This document shows positions 34,187-45,810 of a DNA stretch of 64,000 bases, one piece after another (position 1 is the stretch's first letter; the number at the start of each line of letters is the position of its first letter). Origin of the DNA: Polytrichum commune. Taxonomy: Eukaryota; Streptophyta; Polytrichopsida; Polytrichales; Polytrichaceae. The DNA is taken from contig OX485807.1 of assembly GCA_950295325.1 (NCBI GenBank), positions 32,399,666 through 32,463,665 of the forward strand. The letters run 5' to 3'. Made by a program: the position numbers and the translations under genes. Under the pieces are notes generated by a model. It saw only the letters and a list, made by a program, of their open reading frames with translations, was not told the DNA's origin and ran no database searches.

Positions 34187-34722
34187 TAAGGGTGGGTTTA
34201 GACTTGGAGTCAAGGCTCAAAAATGGGCTGGGGTGAAAGAAATCCACTCCTCTCATTGGTAGAGAGGCTGGGACTCGCCTCTTCAAGTTTACACCATGAG
34301 TTGGGGCCGATTAACAAATAAATTATTTTATTCATCATGACAATGGCCTTAAGCCTTGGAAAAGAGAGCTCCCAACCTTGTGGACTCTTTCCCTCTAGTT
34401 GAGGCCATTATCAGAGCTTTTATTTGCTTGTAGTAGTTTATTCTTTGAGCATTGAATAGGAGGGGAGAAATTCTAAATTTATTATACTTTAATCATTATC
34501 CATAAAATAGTTCATGAGTACGTTGGAACCTCTCATATTAACCTCTCATAATTGCAACCTCCAAATGGCCCCAACCCCACCTAAATAAATTTACACATGA
34601 AAGCAATGAATGGAGTTAGGTTACCTTCTTATTAATGGCCTTGGGGGCCCATTTGCATGCCACATGGGACATATTGGCCTTCGTTCACAATGGCCTTGAC
34701 CCCAAGTCTAAACAGGCCCTAA
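34187..34722. mobile_element. MITE with TAA-GGGTGGGTTTAGACTTGG ends
   Basis: Left taagggtgggtttagacttg gagtcaaggc, right gccttgaccccaagtctaaacaggccctaa. TAA is duplicated (34187-34189, 34720-34722). Inverted ends of about 30 bp. Confidence 0.8.
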
Positions 34723-35014
34723 GGTGGCAATATGTTGGTAGGTGACCCACTTCCCTTGAAGTGAGCACATGCCTAGTAAAGGTATTGTTAACTACCAAAC
34801 AATGTATTTAGAAACACTCCCAACTATTTCATGTGCCAGGGGGTTGACTCTTCATTGGAAACTTAAATGACGTGCGTGAGTCACTTTGGAATTAAACCCC
34901 TTACATACAAGAAGTTTATAAAGAAAAGCAAGTTTATACATACTAAGGGCCACTTCACACATGACCTTGTAATGGTGAGGACCCTTGATTCTCATCCAAA
35001 GGCCGTACCATGGG
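34723..35014. other. no gene seen
   Basis: It holds one isolated GGGCCACTTCACAC-type terminus (about 34943), possibly half of a damaged MITE. Confidence 0.3.
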
Positions 35015-35026
35015 TGTTGGGAAAAC

Positions 35027-35368
35027 TAGGCACCACGGGCCTTGGCTTGGTGGTTAGGGCTCATGGCCCCCAATGAGGAGGTTGTGGGTTCTATTCCCCA
35101 TGCCAGCGTGGTGCTCACCACCTTAGTCCACCCAACTATGGTGGGGGGTCCTTGGACCTTGTTGTATGGGTATCTTCAAGGCACTTGTGGCTTGCTAGGA
35201 ACTAGTATAGTATGTCACTATAGTGCCCATCCTCGAAAGGGGAGAGTAGTATTGCCCCAATGTCCCCTTGTCCAGTGGGCATCGGGTCATTGACATTACG
35301 AACGGACACTTTATTCACGCCGGCCCCTTGCTAAAAAGGGACCGGAGTTTCTATCTATTCTATCTATA
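35027..35368 (+). mobile_element. tRNA-derived SINE with TCTA tail
   Basis: A 342-bp insertion flanked by a perfect 12-bp duplication, tgttgggaaaac (35015-35026 and 35369-35380). The head ggccttggcttggtggttagg resembles a pol III A box, and ggttctattcc about 40 bases on resembles a B box. The body runs to a (tcta)n tail. The last roughly 110 bp are shared with the SINE at 2128-2307 while the heads differ, so this is a 3'-sharing SINE pair. The perfect duplication indicates a relatively recent insertion. Confidence 0.85.
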
Positions 35369-35380
35369 TGTTGGGAAAAC

Positions 35381-36350
35381 CATTTTATGTAGTTACATGC
35401 CCTCAAACATAGTGTGAAGTGAGAATGGACCATGTTGCATGACCATTGCATATTTTGTTGGCGGAAAAAGAGGGGAGGATTTTGTTTAATATAACATGTC
35501 TCAAACTCTATCAATTTGAGAGGATTACTTGGTGGTGTTTGTATGGAATATGCCTTGTTGGAATGTCATTGAACATTTTTTTCATTCATAGCATGTAACT
35601 CAATGATTGCATCAAACAAACAAAGACAAGAGCACAACAACCTAGCCACAATCTAGAGAGCAATACTCAAGGGAGCCCATGAGCACTACAAGAGCCTCTA
35701 GCTTGTCCTAGATGAAATACTCGTAAATAATCCTATAGAGAAATGGACAAGATCACCAAGTTTTGGATGAAATTTTGTATAAATATCCATATGCGGCTTC
35801 ATCACTCCAATAATTGTAGCCAATGTCCCTCTCTTGAAAACTTGTAATTTAAATCATTGTTTCCAATTTAGTTAGAAAAATAGAAAACATTGAATGATCG
35901 ATATTGATGCACTTAGACTAGGAGTAGAATGATTCTTGTGTGGACCCAAAACAACCAATTGTAAAAGTGGTGGCCCAATACGGATGCAATGATAGGCTAG
36001 ATTGATCATGTTTCACACCACTAGGGATCACTTTTGGGTGCCATAAAGTTAATTGTTTTTTGTGTCGTTAAGTTAATTGTTTTGTGTGCATTCGTATCAT
36101 AGTAAGATACTTTTGTGATCAAATTAGGAAGACTCTACTATACAAGTAAGGGGTTTGTATAAATTGCCTCTTTGAAAAAATGTAACTAATTATAAGTAGG
36201 GAATAAAATGACAAAACAACTTGCATTCCTCATCATTCCCTCTACTTTATTTGTGAAAACATGTTGCACAAATTTCAAGCCACTCTTTATGGCCAAATCA
36301 ACTTACTATTTTCACTGTTTTCCATATTTCTACCTCAACATACACATACA
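35381..36350. other. no gene seen
   Basis: AT-rich DNA with no coding signal. Confidence 0.3.
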
Positions 36351-36490
36351 CCAAGGGCCACTTCACACACGAGACTAAGAGCCCATGACCATAACACCTC
36401 AAGCATTCTCATTGGTGGAAATGGCGGAGCCGGTCCAAGTTCACTTCACACTATACTTGAGGGACCAATGGAGTATGTGAATGCAAGATG
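36351..36490 (+). repeat. MITE end of GGGCC(A/G)CTTCACAC type
   Basis: It matches 44137-44280 in inverse orientation through cttcacac.acgagact, gagccc(a/g)tgacc, cattggtggaaa and ttgagggaccaa(c/t)ggagtatgtgaatgcaag. The opposite end of the element is not clear. Confidence 0.65.
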
Positions 36491-36697
36491 AATGTAAAGT
36501 CTACATGGATTCTCACATGGCATCAAATGAATCATATTTCATGGTTACTTGGAATATTTTCAAAAATCAACTCTTGTAGATAGACCTAATACAAAACCGA
36601 GAGATCATGGCACTCTAAACACTCATAACCGTTGAGTTATCCTATTTTATCGTGTGTGAGGACCCACATCAATAGAAATTCATTGAAATAGCATTTG
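36491..36697. other. no gene seen
   Basis: Nothing recognised. Confidence 0.3.
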
Positions 36698-36858
36698 GTT
36701 GAGGGCCCTGTCACATATGACTTCACAGTACACTTGAGGATCCATGACCACACTTCATGACTTTGGAAGTGGATTGGGATGGCCATTGGACTCTTTCTTT
36801 TGGGCTCTCACAATTTCATGGTCACGGCTCTTGGCTTGTGTGTGAAGTGGGCCTCAAC
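36698..36858. mobile_element. small MITE with GTTGAGGGCCC ends
   Basis: Left gttgagggccctgtcacatatg, right tgtgtgtgaagtgggcctcaac. A 161-bp unit with inverted ends. A second inverted phrase, ccatgaccac against tggtcacggc, lies inside. Confidence 0.65.
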
Positions 36859-37110
36859 AATCCCCTCAAAAAGCTTGAGTTCCAAATAAGTTATGCACAT
36901 GAAGAAGGGGGAATCCCATTCACCAGCACATCACAATGAATGGCCACCTAGGATCCTGAATAACAAAGAGAAGACCCAGCCATATAGCTCATATACTGCA
37001 CCTTGTTGGCTACACTATTATGTACCCGAGTGGTACATATACAACATCAGTTCTATCGCAAAGGTTTACACAAGGTTTACAAAAGATCGAAAGAAAGAAC
37101 GATTACAAAG

Positions 37111-37881
37111 ACTACACTAAATGTTGTATTTAGTGTCATATGGCATTGTATGTCACTGTGATAATTTTACTTATAACACTTCTTATAAATGAGCTCACAA
37201 GTACTGTCATGGATGATTGAATCTGGATGAAATCCATGCCAACAAATTGATATGAATTTTGGTTTATTTAAATGCATCCTAACAATCATGTAATGAATTG
37301 TTGTCATGGATGATTGAAATTTGGATGAAAAAACACTTATTAAGTGACAATGTTTGCAACATTGTAAATCTATAATGCCCAAATTAGTTTTTACAAGGAA
37401 TGACAAATGAGGTTAGGTTTACATGTAGTGTTGATGGTGATACTACACGGGTGCCCCGGGCTAGATCACATCTTCATTCAATTGGGCCCCGTCCCTCCCA
37501 CGCCTCCTTCACTGTTTGGTCATCCTGTCCGCACCTGCGTGGGAACTCTTCCCCATAGGAACCAATGTGACAATACCCTGTCGATTAAGTCATTAAGATC
37601 CATTGACATGTGAAGGAACTCCATCAATTAACTTGGGAATAATGATAGTGATGTCAACTTTAATATTTGTAATTTTGACCGGTATTGTTATATTGGTTCC
37701 CAATGAGGAAGAGTTCCCATGCATGTGCGGACAGGAAGACCGGGCAGTGAAAGAGGCATGGGAGGGGTGGGGCCCAACCGAATGAAGATGTGATTTAGCC
37801 AAGGGCTACATGGACAATTTACAGTTAGTAATGAGTCAGACATAGAGAATTGGTGGCATTAAATACAATATTTAGTGCACT
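37111..37881. mobile_element. MITE family F, long copy with a nested inverted-repeat element
   Basis: The ends are actacactaaatgttgtattt and attaaatacaatatttagtgcact. Inside are two direct copies of gtcatggatgattgaa(a/t)(t/c)tggatgaa (about 37207, 37312) and a separate foldback at 37455-37802. Confidence 0.7.
37455..37802. mobile_element. foldback element with about 120-bp arms
   Basis: The arms at 37455-37577 and 37680-37802 are inverted copies of about 120 bases, for example gatcacatcttcattca paired with tgaatgaagatgtgat-like sequence at the right end, plus gtgggaactcttcc paired with ggaagagttcccatg. Arms make up most of its length. It lies within the family F copy. Confidence 0.8.
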
Positions 37882-38899
37882 TACTTGCATAAATTGTGCG
37901 GTCTTACCAAAGTTGTTTCTCTTCCACTAGATAGTTATGAAATCTACTATTTGGATTATAAAGCATCCATTGGAAAGAATTGTGGTCGGACCACGTGAAC
38001 CCTATAAGATAGGTGAGCTTTTTTGGTGTGCAAATTCAGGGAAAACAACTTCAAGTGGATTAGCAAATCTTGTACGAATGCAATGCCATAAGAATGACGT
38101 TGAGTTGACTAACCTTCAAGTTGTGATGATTTTTCAAAGAGCGAATCTACAATCTTCCTAAGTGGTTACATACAGTAGATGTCCATATATGGCTTATGCC
38201 CCCTCCCCACCTGACTTTACCAAATAACCAAAGTTTTTTTCCTTCCTAAAAACCGGGTAAAGTTCCCTCGTTTATAGGGGAGGCATCTGGCTATCCCAAT
38301 GCACCTACAAGAACTTGCTCTGGAGATTTTTGGAGTAGGTTTTAATTAAGTAGCTTTCATACATGTTCATGGTTTTATTTACCAAGCAATGAATGTTGGA
38401 TAGTTTTTGTCCCATCCCCAAATGCCTTACTACTCATCTATCTTACCATCGGTTTTAGTTAATGAAGCTCCTCGTGCCCTCATATCTAGGATTAAAAAGC
38501 AACCAATCACAAGGGCAGGAGGTGACACTTTTAAAGGTCTTGCATTGTTGCCTCATGTTTAGGTACCAATGGAGGGGTCGGTGCTTGAGGCTTGAAACCT
38601 CCACTTTCAAGCCATGCCACATCATTTGCCAACTAGGATTGGCACTAGATAATGTCGATGGTGTGAAGGCCGGGTTTTTAGAACCAACTTTTAGGCTTAG
38701 CTAAAGTCAGGTGGGGAGGGGGCGTTAGTTTGAGTAGGTGTTGAGCATTGAATTTCTGGCTACCCCGACCAATGAGCCATCGTATCACTTCATAGATAAT
38801 ACCAGTGTTTGTTTTGAGAGGATATTGAACCATGTTGCACCCAAAAGTAATAGGTGTTTGAATAAGACATGTCTAGCTTGATGAAACTTTGTGTATGTG
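37882..38899. other. no gene seen
   Basis: Frames at 37937-38161 and 38462-38704 have no recognised domains. The facing phrases aaaccgggtaaagttccctcg and ttctaaaaacccggcc-like reverse sequence near 38250 and 38675 may bound an unrecognised MITE. Confidence 0.3.
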
Positions 38900-39075
38900 G
38901 ACCTTATGTGGTCACTCACCTTATTTTGACATGTATGTTTAAGTGGCATATGGCAAGGCTATTAGTTAAGAATGGACACCATGAAGACACATATTGCAAT
39001 GATTGGACTGTGTGCTCAATATCTATCAACAATTCTAGGTTCAATTGGGAGGGCCTATAATGTGATCACTTAAAG
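38900..39075 (+). repeat. dispersed repeat family G
   Basis: Contains acatgtatgtttaagtggcatatggcaagg, gaatggacaccatgaagacacat, gattggactgtgtgctcaat and caattgggagggcctataatgtgatcactt. Confidence 0.65.
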
Positions 39076-39502
39076 ACAATATGGGGATCATTTGAACCTA
39101 CCATTGATTGTATTGCAATAGTTTTGTGATCTACTCCAATTGTAGACCCCCATCTATAATCATAGTTTTCAAAACTATCTAGTGGAAAAGAAGCGCTAGA
39201 CTCCACAAATCTCATAATGAGAAACATACAATTTTTGCTTTGACCTCTTCTAACTTTTGCATCTCAACTTTGATTATGAAACCTAAAAGGATGATTTGTG
39301 TGATTTGCATTCACCACTTTACATACACTTGCTCTAACTATCAAAAGTTGGACGATTGATTGTCAAGTTCTAAATGAGTTGACCATTGGACAAAAGGTTG
39401 TCAAAACTAACTTAGTATTTAACTACAAATCAAATTACAAGTTAAATTTACCAAAAATCGCAAGTTCAAACTTTCAACTTGAGGTCTACTGTAGAAGGGA
39501 CG

Positions 39503-39792
39503 TAAGGGTGGGTTTACATCAGGGTCAAAGTCTAAGAAGCTCGGTGTCAGAAACCTCTTTGATGGACCTTGACTGGAGATTGGTGTCTTCAAACTAAATA
39601 TTCACTCGATTGAAAACCACCAAGATTTGGTCATAAGTGATTCCAATTAGCACCACTTCATTCTTTTCCATACTTTGGAGCCAGGCCCCGGTGTGAACTC
39701 CTTGGGTCCATAATGTTGCTTTCGACCAATAAGATCTCTTGATTTTGAAGTTATTTTGGTCTTGGACCCTTTGTAATGTAAACCCACCCTAA
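39503..39792. mobile_element. MITE family D, intergenic copy
   Basis: TAA-GGGTGGGTTTACATCAGGG at the left, TGTAAACCCACCC-TAA at the right. The interior shares catactttggagccaggccc and gtgaactccttgg with the copies in the HMA1 introns. Confidence 0.8.
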
Positions 39793-41819
39793 GTCTTAAG
39801 TGTGGTCTCTTTACATTGTAGATCCTTTTTAGACCACTTTATCCATGTGTCCACTATGTGTTGGAATCATTGGCCCGCTTGCAATCATGCTCCATACCTT
39901 ACAATTCTCCACTACTAGTGGATGCTAGTAGGCTACCGAGTTTTTGTTAGTGTGGATACATGTATTCTTGCAACCGTATGAAAGAACCTTTGGTGTCCCA
40001 TTGATGGGGACCCAAAATGTCGGCTTGTATGTGGGGCCTAGTGAAAAATCTCCCACGTAAAGTACAACACATGACACAAGTACTTAATATACCGAATATG
40101 TTCTAGAGTATAAGAAACACAAACGGGAAGAGATGACGCGGATTGTTCTTCTCTACAAACTTCTTGTATATAGGGGGGTTTAATTCACAGTAGCCTACGC
40201 ACGTCATTTAGGTTTCCAATAAAAAAGTCACCCCCGGGTCTTGCCAAAACTGAAGACTTCTCGGCTCTCGGCATTGAATACCCAAAATGGACAAAATCAA
40301 CAATTTTTTTAACTTACTTGGTAATTATGACCTTTTAAAAGGTGAGTTCAATTGGGCACTCCATGTGAAGAAAGAGTTCCCAATTTCATTGTTTGGGTTC
40401 GGTTTGAAAACATGAAAATACTTGCTACAATATCACACTATATCCAAAAAATGGTGTAGTGAAAATTAAAACCCCTTTTTGTGCTAGATAGTTGCAGTTA
40501 TGTGGGTTTGGTTGCTCATTGGTTGCACCCCTCCAATGACCATTATCTAAAGCACATGTAATTGGAAAGGAAAAATATGCACATCATGAAGAAATCTATA
40601 AATATCCTTGTAGATCATTCAAAATTTTCAAAAGGAGATGGATATGTTTGAACGTGTCGTTTGCTTCAAGAAATTTCATGGAAACTTCTAGGGATGGAAG
40701 GCATAAATCTCTTCCCAATGTATTTACGTGTTTAAGCCATGCAAGCCTTTCATGATCATTTCCTTAAGGTCATATTTATATTTGAGTGATGTGTCGGTTG
40801 CGTGTGGATATAAGAATGAAATACCCAAAAAACATGTGTTTAAAAGAGATTGGACGATGTGCTAAAAAACTTGTTAATCATTATAGGTTTTAATAAACAA
40901 AGTGGGAACCTATCTAACAATAGCTCAAGACTTGATTTTTGATGCACCTACCTCCATCCAATCATAGTGGGGGTATATAAGCAAATTGGACATTTCCAAC
41001 CAACCAAGTGAGAACTAGGGGCTTGCCCTTGGGAGAGACGTGTGGATGTATGGCTTGTTCACGCATGTTCAATGTGTCCACCTTTAAAAGGAGGCAGTAT
41101 ATTAGTTTTGAGAGCCCCCAATTCTCGTGATGTCCATGTTGGGAGTACGTTTCTTATGTTAATGGGGGTGGTTGAGGCAAGCTAATGAGGCCAGGTGAAC
41201 CGTCGGTGCTGAGGTTGAGGTTGTTTGGGAAATGTGTTCAACAATCATCTTGGATAACTCAACTTGCTAATTATGAAATTAGGGTTTCAATGTCTTGATA
41301 TGTGCTCAACGGTCATCTTGGATAACTTAAGTTGATGATTATGCCATTTGGAGTTTTGATGTTTCATGTTTCAATGGCAAGAACAAAACTAGTAGATATA
41401 TGAAGAAAAGTGACATAGTGATTTCAGCAAGCAAGATGGCCATGGTGAGAATATGGTAGCAACATGTGAAAAGGAGAGGTTTTTAGGTATGGTGTATAAT
41501 TTATCTACTTGTACATATAGGTAATACACTCAATATAGTCGATATATGAAGTTGCAACGCAACATGCCACAATGCTAGTATAGATTTAAACCAACTCAAA
41601 GATGAAGGAATGCACCATAATTTATGCCAATAGTAACATTGGAGTCATCTTTATTTTTTCTATTATCCTTTCTCTCTAGCTCAATAATCTTCACTTTGAT
41701 AGTGAATAAGATATTCGTATGAGCTCTGAAAATTATGAGGACACATTTTGAAATTGGAAATCATCTCACTAAAATAACCATGACTAAATGCAACATATCA
41801 ATAGGGAAGTGGTATGTGA
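39793..41819. other. no gene seen
   Basis: Two kilobases without a supported coding frame. A family G scrap, acatgtgtttaaaagagattgg, lies at about 40832. Confidence 0.35.
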
Positions 41820-41960
41820 TTAGGTGTGTGGATCTAAAATAAGCACCAAAAATACATATGTTTCAAAAGAGATTGGACTACGTGCTCAATGTGTGCTAAC
41901 CATTCTAGGATCCATAGGTACCCATAATTGAGGGGGGGGGGCGCTATATGACCATTTAAT
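41820..41960 (+). repeat. dispersed repeat family G with a G-run
   Basis: The family blocks gtgtgtggatctaaaa, acatatgtttcaaaagagattgg and actacgtgctcaatg are present. The attgggaggg site of the family is here expanded to attga followed by a run of about ten G. Confidence 0.65.
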
Positions 41961-42194
41961 GAGCATGAGAATCTTCAATTTGATAATGAATATGATAATT
42001 ATACAAGCTTTGCAAATCACGAGGCACATGACTACGAAGACGATTTGGATTTGCTCGTTATCTCACACTAATTGCGTGTTTCATATCCTACGAGAAGTGG
42101 GTGTAGAGAGCAAAAATTCCGAATAATACATGGGTCTACCTTAATGCATGTCTACACAAAAGCCACTAGGCTTTTGAGAATCCTTGCCATTTGA

Positions 42195-42545
42195 CTCGGG
42201 GGGGGGGGGGGGGGGCAATGTGTTAAAAAGTTAAGGATATAGGTGCGAACAACCACTATTTTATAGGGGGGTATTACTTTCAATTCTCTTCTTTTTTTCA
42301 CATGCTATCGTTATGTAAATTTCTACTTTGGGTTAATAGAAAAATGGCTTGCATTACTTATAATTCCAAATTACCTATTATTCCATACCCTATAGTACTT
42401 TAAAGATGTCCAGTGCCATTTTTAATACCCTATATTACTCTTAAGTCCATTTATAATTTTTAGCCCCCATGTTTTTAAAATACCCTATCATTTGTTCGCA
42501 CATATATTGCTACTCCAACCAATGACTACCCCCCCCCCCCCCCGA
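42195..42545. mobile_element. MITE with poly-G/poly-C ends and 9-bp target duplication
   Basis: A 351-bp unit starts ctc followed by 18 G (42198-42215) and ends in 15 C (42529-42543) followed by ga. It is flanked by a perfect 9-bp direct repeat, gccatttga, at 42186-42194 and 42546-42554. Inside the ends, tgcgaacaa occurs in inverted positions (42247 region and 42494 region). The 9-bp duplication is typical of Mutator-like elements; assignment beyond that is open. Confidence 0.75.
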
Positions 42546-42554
42546 GCCATTTGA

Positions 42555-44136
42555 GAATCCTTGCATTCTAAATTGTTGAGAGTGTGATAAGCATCCATTT
42601 TAGGTATAACCAATGGCAATTTTGGATTACAACCCACAATATTTTTAATGGATGAAAAATCTACACGGAATCTCACATGGCCAGTATGAATAATGTTGGC
42701 AAGGATTTGTAGGCAATTGGATCTCTTGCAATGGGATGCAAGAGTAGGCAACATGAATGTGCAATAGGATGTTGGCTTTACACTAAGGACTTGTGACCTT
42801 TGATAGGTTTTGGGCTGCAATTCATGGACTACTCTATCCCCCATCCAAAAAGCACGGTACCATGGTCATTTAATGTTTAACTTCCCAAGCCTATGAAAGG
42901 GTTGTTTGAGTGCATTTCACTTAACGTTGGTTATGGAAATTACATGGACAAGTAATTATGAGGTTAAAATGGGATTTATCCATAAGATCTTGAAACATGA
43001 GATATGAGCTATTTTGAGGGGAAAATGGGGCATGAATGACCCTTTGGATTTTTAGATCATGGCAATTGAAAGAAGTGATGTACAAGACAATGCCTTGTTT
43101 TAGCCCCCAAAAATACTTTTGACCAATCAAATTCACTTGGAAAAAGAGTTGAATGCTTGTGTAATCCACTAGATGGGGACAACTTAATGGTTGAGCACCT
43201 CCACCAAATCTTATGCCAAAATATGCAAACCACAATAGGCTAGCCACCTTGCATTTGGAGTATGTAAACTATCTCATATTTCTAACCACATATATGCCAA
43301 TAATTATTAAAGATCATAGAGTGTCCAAACATTTACATGAATGGTTGATGTGAGCACAAATGCCAACTTTTATTTGGTTAAAAAGCGTGGCTTCACATTT
43401 GTGCAATGTTTTTCAAAGATGGAGAGAGGAAATGATGACAAATGCATGTTGTTTCAAAAAAAAAAATTCCAAGTGAAGAATTGGTTACATTTCCCCAAAG
43501 AGCCAAGTAAGTCATACCCCTTACTTGCACAGTGGAGTGGAGTCATTCTAATTCGAGCATCAAAACATCACACTTTGCATATGAATGCACACAATATGGT
43601 TAACTCAATTGCAAGTGGTGTGAAACAACACCTATTTGGCCAATCATTGCATCCCACTTGTCACTGCATCCTTTTTAGGCCATCACTTTTATAATCAATC
43701 ATTTTAAGTCCACACAAGAATCATCCCCCCCCCTAGTCTAGTGCACCAAGCAGTGATCGTTCACCGTTGTTGGTTTTCTACCTTAGCTGATCACGTGAAA
43801 CCACAATACGCTTTGACATGATGCTAAGGTCGAGGCATCCTTAGTCGATTAGGTTCAATTAACCACTCACTAGGGTCATGTAATGGCAACATGGATGAGA
43901 TTTGTACTTTTTAGGTGAACGGAGTTAAGGTTTATGTGGTGGCGGCTGGTGATGGATATCACCCTCATCAGAATTTTGATAACTATCATAGTCAAGCATT
44001 AGAATTCAGATGAGCAGTTATGAGCTAACCTATAGATTGACTAATATATGATACCCTAACTTTACTGCTTTGAAAGTTGTAACAATTTTCAAATTCATGA
44101 ACCTTTTTATATTCATATTCATATTCATATTCATGG
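42555..44136. other. no gene seen
   Basis: Frames at 42488-42844 (-), 42921-43247 (-) and 43341-43694 (+) exceed 100 codons but carry no recognisable domain. The first overlaps the poly-C element. I leave all three out. An (attcat)n microsatellite lies at 44108-44135. Confidence 0.35.
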
Positions 44137-44280
44137 ATGGAAGACCTTACATGGATCTTGCATTCACATACTCCGTTGGTCCCTCAAGCGTACTTGGCCG
44201 GCTTCGCCTTTTCCACCAATAAGAGTGTTTGAAGTGTAATGGTCACGGGCTCTCAGTCTCGTGGTGTGAAGCGGCCTTAA
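44137..44280 (-). repeat. MITE end of GGCCGCTTCACAC type
   Basis: Inverse counterpart of 36351-36490. It ends at gtgtgaagcggccttaa, immediately before the GC-richer upstream region of the gene at 45211. Confidence 0.65.
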
Positions 44281-45210
44281 AGGCCCCCAAATGATGAGTC
44301 GCTCCCCTTCGTAATAAAAAAATAAGTGGTTCTGGAGGTGACTCATCGGACTCCAGGGGTCCTCAACAATGGCAACACCACAGCTGGCGGCATCTGAGCA
44401 GGGCCCACGAGACAGCCAACGAGAGGGCGCCACTTGGACCCCTCCGCGGCCCGGCTGACCTTCCCGTGGGTTCACATCGGGCCCCACCCGTCCTCCCTCC
44501 CCATATACCTCCACGCCTTCGACATCGCTACTCCACTTCCTCTTCTCCGACCTTCGAAGTCTGAAATCCTCGCTCCGATCTCCTGGACACGACTCCAGAT
44601 CCTTAGTCACCTCACCTTACCTTATCGCAATCTTTGTTGAATTTGGTCAAAACCGGAGCAATTTCAGTCCGGAGCTGGGGAATCCGCAGTTCTTACTCGG
44701 CTAGCTCTGTGGGTTGTCGCTCAAGCGCTACAGTGTCGTTGGAGTTACCTCAGCAGGTTCGCCGATGTAGCTGTAGTAGAGTTTCCGTCTTTCCGGAGTC
44801 TGGAGGTAGACTTTTTCGCGTGGAATTCCGTGTGTTGAATTTCGGAGTAGTGTGTCGGAAGAAGGTGATGCAGAGGCTTCGGTAGTGCAGGGCAGAGGTC
44901 GAGATATTCCAGTACTTACATTCGACATTCGCATCTCTTGCGAAACCTGAAGCTATAACCCATGCATCTGTTCTCTGTCATATCCTGTGAGCTTCTAGAG
45001 TTTCTCTTCTGGTTGTACAACCCTGTCTACTTCTCCTTGTAGACGATCTCCAATCCTTCGGCAGGGGTAGTTTAGACTTCCTTCCTCACTTCCAACTGCT
45101 TGGAAGTTTGGCAGTGTGTTTGCAAATCCCTAACTTGGTTCTCCAACAAATTTCAATTCCTGAAGACAGGATACGAGATACCAATTCTGCGTTGATCCAA
45201 AGCTTCCGAG
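44281..45210 (+). promoter_or_regulatory. probable promoter and long 5' leader of the 45211 gene
   Basis: Base composition changes to GC/CT-rich from about 44390, and ccccatatacctcc near 44500 could be a weak TATA region. Frames at 44434-44640 and 44634-44885 read through but have no domain. I regard this as leader, perhaps with an intron, but cannot set the transcription start. Confidence 0.4.
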
Positions 45211-45810
45211 ATGATGAGGCCACAGCAGCGGGAGTATTATGGAAGAGTCCAGTACCATCCAGGCCCATCACCGTGGGTGCCTGCAACTATCCTAGGGATA
45301 ATCTTGCTGATCGTAACCGTGCCATACATGAAGACTCCAGATCCTACCATCGCCTACCAAACCGTCAGGAGGGCGCCAAGCTTCCCATTGCCATTGCTAT
45401 GGATCCCTGTGGTTGCAGTAATCGCATTGCAGTTCTTCGGAGGAAACCGTCAATACTCCTATGACAGCTTTGGCAGGCCTACGATGCGGCCTGGCGCTGG
45501 TGGTGCAGGCCTGTACGGTGGTGGTCCAGGAGGCCGGTATGGAGAAGGCGGGCCCATTTACGCTGGCGGTGCGAATCGGTATAATAACAGAGGTTTTGGA
45601 GCAGACAGAATGATGCCGGAGTATAACAGAGGTTGGGGCGGATCGTGGTGGCCTTGGGGGGGATCATACAATCGCTACAACACTCACCAGCAGAGGGGTT
45701 TGATGTCTTCGTTCATGGACTACGGTGGACACTGGATGTTGATCTTGCTTGGCATCGCAGTGTTTACTCTTGTTGGATCAAGCTCGTCGCCGTCTGGATA
45801 CCTATTTTGA
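45211..45810 (+). CDS. small Gly/Tyr-rich membrane protein, function unknown
   Basis: A single uninterrupted frame of 199 codons starts at ATG 45211 and ends at TGA 45808-45810. The second residue is also Met, so either may be used. The protein has a short polar N-terminus, two hydrophobic segments (about 22-40 and 59-77) separated by a basic/polar loop, a Gly/Tyr/Arg-rich middle (about 85-160, with GGAGLYGGGPGG and WWPWGG), and a third hydrophobic segment (about 175-190) before a Ser-rich end. It is therefore predicted to be an integral membrane protein with a large low-complexity loop. I do not recognise the family. Codon use and GC content differ from the surrounding repeats, and the frame is clean, which supports a real gene. 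It stands alone, 22 kb from HMA1. Confidence 0.8.
   Translation: MMRPQQREYYGRVQYHPGPSPWVPATILGIILLIVTVPYMKTPDPTIAYQTVRRAPSFPLPLLWIPVVAVIALQFFGGNRQYSYDSFGRPTMRPGAGGAGLYGGGPGGRYGEGGPIYAGGANRYNNRGFGADRMMPEYNRGWGGSWWPWGGSYNRYNTHQQRGLMSSFMDYGGHWMLILLGIAVFTLVGSSSSPSGYLF

Noticed and set aside
24082-37881. CRISPR-like spacing of short palindromes
   Set aside because: The palindromes are termini of MITE family F at large irregular distances. There are no regular spacers and the DNA is eukaryotic nuclear.
44164-44610. A 148-codon minus-strand frame
   Set aside because: It runs through a MITE end and the GC-rich leader, has no domain, and overlaps the likely promoter of the 45211 gene.
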